Source of the DNA: Owenia fusiformis
Lineage: Eukaryota; Annelida; Polychaeta; Sabellida; Oweniidae
Length of the DNA stretch: 64,000 nucleotides
Assembly: GCA_903813345.2 (NCBI GenBank)
Contig: CAIIXF020000002.1
Span: 18,550,813 to 18,614,812 of the forward strand
Direction of reading: 5' to 3'
The position numbers and the translations under genes are program-made. Within the stretch, counting starts at the first letter, position 1; each line of letters begins with the position of its first letter. The notes under the pieces were generated by a model. That model searched no databases. It was not told where the DNA came from and saw only the letters and a list, made by a program, of their open reading frames with translations. Of the stretch, positions 56,236-64,000 are shown piece after piece.

Positions 56236-58555
56236 CCCTTTATCAGTTTTTCGCTTTAAATTACCCTAAACCACGCCTCTTTTTCGATTTTTTTGTTTTT
56301 TTACTGTAAGCCACGCCCCTTTATCAGTTTTTCGCTATAAGTTTCCTTAAACTACGCCTCTTTTTCGATTTTTTCGTTTTTTACGCTAAGCCACGCCCCC
56401 TTTATCAGTTTTTCGCTTTAAATTACCTTAAACCAAGCCTCTTTTTCGATTTTTTCGTTTTTTTACTGTAAGCCACGCCTCTTTTTCGATTTTTTCGTTT
56501 TTTTTTACTGTAAGCCACGCCCCTTTATCGTTTTTTCGCTTTTAATTACCTTAAACCACGCCTCTTTTTCGATTTTTTTCGTTTTTTAAGCTAAGCCACG
56601 CCCCCTTTATCATTTTTTTGCTTTAAATTACCCTAAACCACGTCTCTTTTTCGATTTTTTTTCGTTTTTATACTGTAAGCCACGCCTCCGTTTCGATTAT
56701 TTCGTTTTTTACTGTAAGCCACGCCGCTTTATCGTTTTTTTCGCTTTTAATTACCTTAAACCACGCCTCTTTTTCGATTTTTTTCGTTTTTTACGCTAAG
56801 CCACGCCCTTTTTATAATTTTTTCGCTTCCATTACCTTAAACCACGCCTCTTTTTCGATTTTTAAATTTTTTTACTGTAAGCCACGCCCCTTTATCGTTT
56901 TTTTCGCTTTTAATTACCTTAAACCACGCCTCTTTTTCGATTTTTTTTGTTTTTTTAAGCTAAGCCACGCCCCCTTTATCAGTTTTTTTACTTTAAATTA
57001 CGCTTAACCACGTCTCTTTTTCGATTTTTTCGTTTTTGTACTGTAAGCCACGCCTCTTTTTCGATTATTTCGTTTTTTTTACTGAAAGCCACGCCCCTTT
57101 ATCGTTTTTTTCGTTTTTATACTGTTAGCCACGCCTCTTTTTCGATTATTTCGTTTTTTACTGTAAGCCACGCCCCTTTATCGGTTTTTCGCTTTTAATT
57201 ACCTTAAACCACGCCTCTTTTTCGATTTTTTCGTTTTTTACGCTAAGCCACGCCCCCTTTATCAGTTTCTCGCTTTAAATTACCCTAAACCACGCCTCTT
57301 TTTCAATTTTTTTCGTTTTTTTTACTGTAAGCCACGCCCCTTTATCAGTATTTCGCTTTAAATTACCTTAAACCACGCCTCTCTTTCGATTTTTTCGTTT
57401 TTTACGCTAAGCCACGCCCCCTTAATCAGTTTTTCGCTTTAAATTACCTTAAACCACGCCTCTTTTTCGATTTTTTCGTTTTTTTTACTGTAAGCCACGC
57501 CCCTTTATCGTTTTTTTCGCTTTTAATTACCTTAAACCACGCCTCTTTTTCGATTTTTTCGTTTTTTTAAGCTAAGCCACGCCCCCTTTATCAGTTTTTT
57601 GCTTTAAATTACCCTAAACCACGTCTCTTTTTCGATTTTTTTTCGTTTTTATACTGTAAGCCACGCCTCTTTTTCGATTTATTTTCGTTTTTTACGCTAA
57701 GCCACGCCCCTTTTATCATTTTTTTCGCTTAAAATTACCTTAAGCCACGCCTCTTTTTCGATTTTTTCGTTTTTTTTACTGTAAGCCACGCCCCTTTATC
57801 GTTTTTTCGCTTTTAATAACCTTAAACCACGCCTCTTTTTCGATTTTTTCGTTTTTTAAGCTAAGCCACGCCCTCTTTATCAGTTTTTTCGCTTTAAATT
57901 ACCTTAAACCACGCCTCTTTTTCGATTTTTTTCGTTTTTTTTACTGTAAGCCACGCCCCTTTATCGTTTTTTTCGCTTTTAATTACCTTAAACCACGCCT
58001 CTTTTTCGATTTTTTTCGTTTTTTAAGCTAAGCCACGCCCCCTTTTATCAGTTTTTTACTTTAAATTACCCTAAACCACGCCTCTTTTTCGATTTTTTTT
58101 CATTTTTATACTGTAAGCCACCCCTCTTTTTCGATTATTTCGTTTTTTTTACTGTAAGCCACGCCCCTTTATCGTTTTTTCGCTTTTAATTATCTTAAAC
58201 CACGTCTCTTTTTCGATTTTTTTTCGTTTTTATACTGTAAGCCACGCCTCTTTTTCGAATTTTTTCGTTTTTTTACGCTAAGCCACGCCCCCTTTATCAT
58301 TTTTTCGCTTAAAATTACCTAAAGCCACGCCTCTTTTTCGGTTTTTTTCGTTTTTATACACTAAGCCACGCCCCTTTATCGTTTTTTTCGCTTTAAAATA
58401 CCTTAAACCACGCCTCTTTTTCGATTTTTTCCGTTTTTACGCTAAGCCACGCCCCCTTTATTAAATTTTTCGCTTTAAATTACCTTAAACCACGCCTCTT
58501 TTTCGATTTTCCGTTTTTTACATTAAGCCACGCCGTTTATCGTTTTTATACAAAG
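56234..58555. repeat. CCACGCC minisatellite array 2
   Basis: The same two-half unit as at 35870-37690, with about 28 units. It starts directly at the satellite through a GCC/GCCCC overlap, with none of the integrase-bearing DNA that precedes array 1. Its right edge (ATACAAAGCCCCCAATGG) is homologous to that of array 1. Confidence 0.95.
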
Positions 58556-58819
58556 CCCCCAATGGTATTAACTGTATTCTTCTTTAACTTGGCGCTACTT
58601 CCTAACATCTGTCTTTATCTTGACATGAATTAACAAACTATTATATTGGGAAACATGCCAGAAATTAACATTATTTATTGATGGTCATCTTTATATCTCT
58701 TAACCCTGGAGTATTCCCCCTCTAAATTAATCTCTGTAAATGGTAGAAGATTTTGATGACCTACTCCAACCATTTAAAAAGTAGTCAGATTCAATTTATT
58801 GTTTGTATTTTGATTTCAG

Positions 58820-58942
58820 ATTTTATAAATTGTATCATGATTTTCAAGTGCTCTTCAATAATCAGTCAATGGAGGATGAATTGATACGCTTGGTTGATGA
58901 TATTAAAGTTCTCCAAATATTAGGGGAAGTATCCATTAATGG
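58820..58942 (+). other. Possible exon (copy 2)
   Basis: Counterpart of 37963-38085, with the same splice-like borders and open frame. It differs by a C-to-T change (TTCCAAGTG to TTTCAAGTG) that is synonymous in the open frame. Confidence 0.25.
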
Positions 58943-59522
58943 GTAAAACCAATAGATTTCATTATTTAAAATCTGTTTCTTGTTGGCAGTCAGGAACAAC
59001 ATCTGCAACAAATGTTACGCTTTTGTCACCCTTTTATATGAGTTATTTTACATTTTTGCTAGAACCAGAAAAATAGTGGAGCTGTTTTGTTACACTGTCA
59101 AATGACAATTTTTGTCATTTTTAAAATGGCAGCCAATTTATGGCTGTTACCTAGTTATGAACTGTGAAGTATTATATTATCCTGCAATAAACTCCTTCCT
59201 TTTCAAATAAAATCAGTGTCAATGTATATACTTAATATTTTCTAGGTGGGTTTACAGTCGGCAGTATACTTGTGGACCCCAATGTGTTAAGAGAGCAAGT
59301 GATAAGCCTTTAAAATTGAACCCTTCAATGACTGTATCATGTCCCACGTAGGAGGGTAGGTGGGTATGAGGTAGGAAGTTTTTTATACCAAGCCGAGAGA
59401 GATGCAGCGAACACACCAAGTTAATGCGACAGCTGGATCAGTTTTTCGACAACTTTGTGCCATCAGATCCAGTCCAAGTAAACAGTATCATGGGCGAGAG
59501 ATGTTCGTGTTCCTGTCACTTA

Positions 59523-60554
59523 CACCCCAGTCACATTCGTTGCACGGAGACCGTGCGTCGATCGCAGATCAATTAAATCAGTGAATTTCTGCGGCGAGCG
59601 TAAAAAAACTATGTTTGCCTTGCGGTCTCCGTCAGGCGTATCCAGTTTTTTACAGGCCGCAGGGTAGCCGTAGAAATTAAAACTCGTAGTTATAATATTT
59701 GTTCCTATCTGCGATCCCCGTAGAAATCAACAGGCCGTTGCCAGACCACAGAAAGGTCCAACAATGGCCGCACGTCGGGTTCCGTTGACTTGCTTCTACT
59801 GTAGGGTTTGATGGGTAATGTACCTTTGGAAACAGTTTTTATGTCAGTTTTCGGTCATATATTTGCTGTAAACGCAAGAAAGTACGTATACTTTTTCATG
59901 CAAGGCCAGCAACTTATATTTCACTTACACTTTTTATTTGATACTATATCCTAACACTACAAACAACATTTATAAATCGTATTGATGTAGATAAAATAAA
60001 AAGAAGAATTAACGTTAAATCAACAGAAATTCAAAAACTCAGAGTTATAATATTTGTTCATTTCTGCGGTCCCCGTAGAAATCAACAGGCCGTTGCCAGA
60101 CCACAGAACAGTCCCACGGTTGCCGCACATTGACTTGCGTCTGCCGTAGTGTTTTGATGCGTGATATACATTTGGAAACAGTTTTAGGTCAGGTTTGCTG
60201 TCGTATCTTTGCTGTAAACACAGCATAATAGATATACTGTTTGATGTATTACCATAGCAACCTATACTACAAAAGATACTTATAAGTTACTTATGGTCAA
60301 TGTAATATCCAGCACTTTCTATTTGATACTATATACTAGCACTATAAATAACATTTATGAATTGAACTAATGTAAATGAATTAAAAATAAACAACGTTTA
60401 TCAGCAGATATTCAAATTTCGCCGTGAAGCTGCCGCAGGAAATGTGACTGCAAAACTATCCTACCCCAGAAATTCTACGGAGAGCGACGTAGAAATGATA
60501 CTGACCGCAGAAATGACAAACCGCACGTTTGCCGTAGGAAATGTGACTTGGGTG
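59523..60554. mobile_element. MITE, TWA-target type, copy 3 (long form)
   Basis: Counterpart of 38666-39692 by segmental duplication, with the same TTA flanks. A small insertion (ACTTA type, near 60280) makes it 5 bp longer. Confidence 0.75.
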
Positions 60555-61138
60555 TTACTAACCAACCAACTAACGAACCAGATAACCACCAGACCACCAA
60601 AAAGGGTAAAACTTACTAACCAATTAACTAATTAATCAACCAACTAACCAACACTCCATCCAACGAACCAAACAACCAACGAACCAGACTGCAACAAACG
60701 AACCAGATGACCAAGATCATGGATCTAGTGTCTTGTATTGTATTGTATTGTTTTGAATTGTATTGCATTGTGTTTTTTGTATTGTATTTGTTTTTCGTTG
60801 ACCAATACTTACTCAGTAATGATTCAATTTTAAAGTTCACCTCATGTAATACTCAAGATCTAAATTTTGAAGGTCTGAAGTCTTGTGTTCATTTTAGCTA
60901 CAGTTGTAGATTGAAGGGTATTTTCTTTTGGGTGTAATTTTAATTTCAATTTAAAGGTATTCATGTAAAATTGTGGGCTTAGTCTCGGGATTTTCTTTGT
61001 TTTTAATTGAATCATCTCTGATATTTTCCTTAAATGTACTTTGAGGTGCATTCCTCTTGCCTTGGAGAAATTAAAGTGAAACATAAAAGAAAAAACCACA
61101 GAGAATCTACAAATTGTGCTATCCATCTGCAGCATTTG

Positions 61139-62150
61139 TATCTACATACCTCGGCAGGGAGATAATATTTCTCCGACATTATTCACAATCTTTGTAAATG
61201 ATCTCGTTACGGAAATAAAAAGGCTTAATGCAGGTGTCGATATCGCAGGAGACAATGTAAACATATTACTGTATGCTGATGATGTTGCATTGATCGCACC
61301 AACTGAATTAAAGCTGCAACAAATGGTGAACTGTCTTCATGATTGGATATATAAGCGGCGACTGACTGTAAATGTTGAAAAAACGAAAGTAGTGCACTTT
61401 AGGAGAGCGTCGACAACAGAAGCAATATTTGTGCTAGGGGATGCAAAAATTGGAAAAATAAACTCTTATCGCTATCTCGGAGTTGTTATGAATGAGACTC
61501 TCGACTACACTGAAATGGTTTCCACTCTAGCTGATGCAAGCTCTCGATCCCTTGGCGCTCTTATTGGAAAATATTATTCGATTAATGGACTTCATTATTC
61601 GACATTCACAAAGATGTATAATGCAACCGTTATCCCCATCATGGATTACGGGGCTGGAGTTTGGGGCTATAAAGACTACGACAAACCAAATACTGTCCAA
61701 AACCGTGCCATGAGAACATTTATGGGCTTAGGGAAATATGCTCCCATTCCAGCTATGTATGGAGATATAGACTGGATACCACCATGTGTTAGGCACCATG
61801 TTGAAATGGTTCGTTTATTCATCCGACTTAGTAGAATGCCAAGAACAAGGATTACTCGAAGAATATTTGACTTTGACTATGCCAATGCTGAAAAAGGCCA
61901 TAGAGGATGGTGTAAAGAGGTCAAAGATATATTTAAAAATTCTAACCTGTCAGACCTCTATAATGAACGTTTCTTTAATAATTCAAGTGCAAGGTCAACA
62001 TTTAAAACTGTAAAAGATTCTGAAATGAATCGCTTTATACATAAATGGACAGTTCAAATAACTACAATGCCAAAGTTACGTACATATAAGTTAATTAAAG
62101 ACAATTTTGGTATGAAAATGAATTCTGAAAATGTATTTCATAAATTATAG
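61139..62150 (+). pseudogene. 5'-truncated LINE reverse transcriptase fragment, copy 2
   Basis: This has the same 5' truncation as copy 1 (starts at RQGDNISPTLF) with YADDVALIA, VNVEKTKVVHF and YRYLGVVMN intact. It is open through the site that is a stop in copy 1 (Lys here). About 100 codons later a deletion fuses the frame to downstream non-LINE DNA, so it ends KMNSENVFHKL-stop at 62150 instead of in the Cys-His cluster. The tail and downstream direct repeat are lost. It remains a fragment without endonuclease or a complete RT. Confidence 0.86.
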
Positions 62151-62784
62151 CTATAGATGATCATGATCTTCACTATGAAGGTATAGACGGCAACATGTAT
62201 ATACTATTAGAATCAATTACCAGGTTATACATTTTTATCAATAGACTTAAAATACAACCTAATATGATAGGTAAAGAACAAATTTCCATGAGGAACTCAA
62301 TTGCAAATCGCATCATAAAATGAGTAAGTAATGATAATGTACAAGGGGCGATCAACAAATAACGCAAATAGAGCCCTATCTCAGAAACTAATTGGAGTTA
62401 GAACACCAAATTTGATACATCGTATCACCATATCATCGTATTGACCTGCTTCAATTCAAGAACCCATACCACGGGTTACTATGGTAATTGCAACTTTGAC
62501 ATATATCAATGTTTGTGCCTGTAATTTTCTGGAAATATTGATGAATGTTTTGTGATACTATGTACAATTAAGTGTTCTAACTCCAACTCTCGTGAGTAAT
62601 ATGCTATATTCACTCGTTCCCTCCAGTCACTCGTGAATATATCATATACTCACTTGAGTATAAACACAATATACGGAATCAACAATTATATAACCTCATA
62701 CTATCCTGTTTGTTTTTCTTACTGTATGGTGAATGATGTAAGATGGAAAAAGATCAAGATTATTCACAATTCAAATCTTGGTGT
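62151..62784. other. Non-coding spacer to satellite junction (copy 2)
   Basis: Counterpart of 42570-43204, with the inverted repeats at about 62390-62660. The small frames at 62173-62367 and 62633-62845 have no support. Confidence 0.5.
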
Positions 62785-64000
62785 GACCAATCAACAAGTC
62801 GTCGGTAGGGCAAATGTAAAAATGTATCCTGGAACATCTCACTAAATAACCAATATCATGCTGCCACCAGCGTTACGTACGACTGGTGCGAAAATTGACA
62901 TTTCCTCCAGAGCACAAACTGCATCATAGATTTAAGACGAATTAGATATAAAATATATCACGAACGGGAACACCATTCATTAAATCCATTCAAGAGCATA
63001 CTCAAAAATATATATTTAAACGCCTGACAAAATTGCAAAGGACTGTCATGTACCAGTGTGACGTACGACTAGTCGGAAAATTGACATTTCGTCAAGAGCG
63101 CAAATTGCATAAGCGATTTAAGACGAACTGGATATTATATATCCCCCTAACAGAGAAGCCAATCGATACATCCCTCCTTTGGGAAACGTTAATATATATA
63201 CATAAACGTCTCACAATATATCAAAGTAGTCGCTGCTACCAGTGCGATGTACAGCTGGTCCGAAAATTGACATTCCGTACATAGCCCAAAGTAAATTAGA
63301 CTTGTATGACAAATTAGATACTCAATATCTCACGAATAGAAAGAACAATCAACAAGACCTCGGTAGGGCAAATGTAAAAATGTATCCTGAAACATCTCAC
63401 TAAATAACAAATATCATGCTGCCACCAGCGTTACGTACGACTGGTACAAAAATTGACATTTCCTCCAGAGCACAAACTGCATCATAGATTTAAGACGAAT
63501 TAGATATAAAATATATAACGAACTGGAACATCATTCATTAAATCCATTCAAGGGCATACTCCAAAATATATACTTAAACGTCTCACAAAAAGGCAAAGGA
63601 CTGGCATGTACCAGTGTGACGTACGACTGGTCGGAAAATTGACATTTCGTCAAGAGCGCAAATTGCATAAGCGATTTAAGACGAATTGGATATTATATAT
63701 CCCCCTAACAGAGAAGTCAATCGATACATCCCTCCTTTGGCAAACGTAAAAATATATACATAAACGTCTCACAATATATCAGACTAGTCGCTGCTACCAG
63801 TGCGATGTACAGCTGGTCCGAAAATTGACATTCCGTACATAGCCCAAAGTAAATCAGACTTGTATGACAAATAAGATACTCAATATCTCACGAATAGAAT
63901 GACCAATCAACAAGTCCTCGGAAGGGCAAATGTAAAAATGTATCCTGAAACAAATAACAAATCTCATGCTGCCACCAGCGTCACGTACGACTGGTCCAAA
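62785..64000 (+). repeat. 558-bp HOR satellite, block 3 (continues past the window)
   Basis: About 2.2 A-B-C units begin at the same monomer position as the main block at 43205. The array runs off the end. Confidence 0.95.

Larger units (their letters stand above)
58556..62784. repeat. Large duplicated block, copy 2
   Basis: Counterpart of 37691-43204, ending at the same junction to type A satellite (GTGTGACCAATCAACAAGTC). It lacks the equivalent of 41262-42539. Confidence 0.92.

Overview
The window is AT-rich, gene-poor eukaryotic DNA, most likely from an invertebrate animal. I infer this from LINE fragments with poly(A)-like tails, a processed retrocopy with target-site duplications, Polinton/Maverick-type virus-like genes of the animal kind, many non-autonomous DNA transposons and long satellite arrays. 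The species cannot be named from the sequence alone. I see no tRNA, rRNA, CRISPR array or bacterial-type operon, and no intact cellular housekeeping gene.

The framework is one satellite family with a monomer of about 186 bp. From 2.1 to 16.3 kb it is in plus orientation, diverged and irregular, and split by nested mobile elements. From 17.3 to 31.4 kb it is in minus orientation. From 32.5 kb to the end it is in plus orientation and homogenised into a three-monomer higher-order repeat (HOR) of about 558 bp, in blocks at 32.5-35.05, 43.2-56.2 and 62.8-64 kb. This combination of old monomeric flank, orientation switches and homogenised HOR core resembles centromeric or pericentromeric satellite domains. 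That is an inference.

The only long open reading frames of clear viral type lie at 22.2-28.3 kb on the minus strand. In transcription order they are a 168-codon unknown ORF, a 1.5-kb GAGTAA/TTACTC repeat tract, an adenain-like cysteine protease broken by an in-frame stop, a 126-codon unknown ORF, and a 549-residue FtsK/A32-type packaging ATPase with a degenerate C2H2 finger at its N-terminus. I see no major capsid protein, protein-primed DNA polymerase or Polinton-type integrase, so this is a reduced or partial Polinton/adintovirus-like element. A 3,948-bp segment at 18862-22809 recurs at 28053-32000 with only three differences noticed, and the second copy runs into a gap of exactly 500 N.

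The right half holds a larger duplication. A block of [CCACGCC minisatellite, possible exon, TWA-site MITE, 5'-truncated LINE, junction to HOR satellite] occurs at about 35.9-43.2 kb and again at 56.2-62.8 kb, offset by 20,857 bp over most of its length. The second copy has lost about 1.28 kb. A stop-containing exon of an rve-type integrase-like gene lies just before the first block.

Smaller insertions in the satellite include a 2.0-kb foldback element with 5-bp target-site duplications, a MITE nested inside it made of GGGACTC-type repeats, elements whose ends are minisatellites, and a 375-bp retrocopy of the 3' end of an unidentified mRNA.
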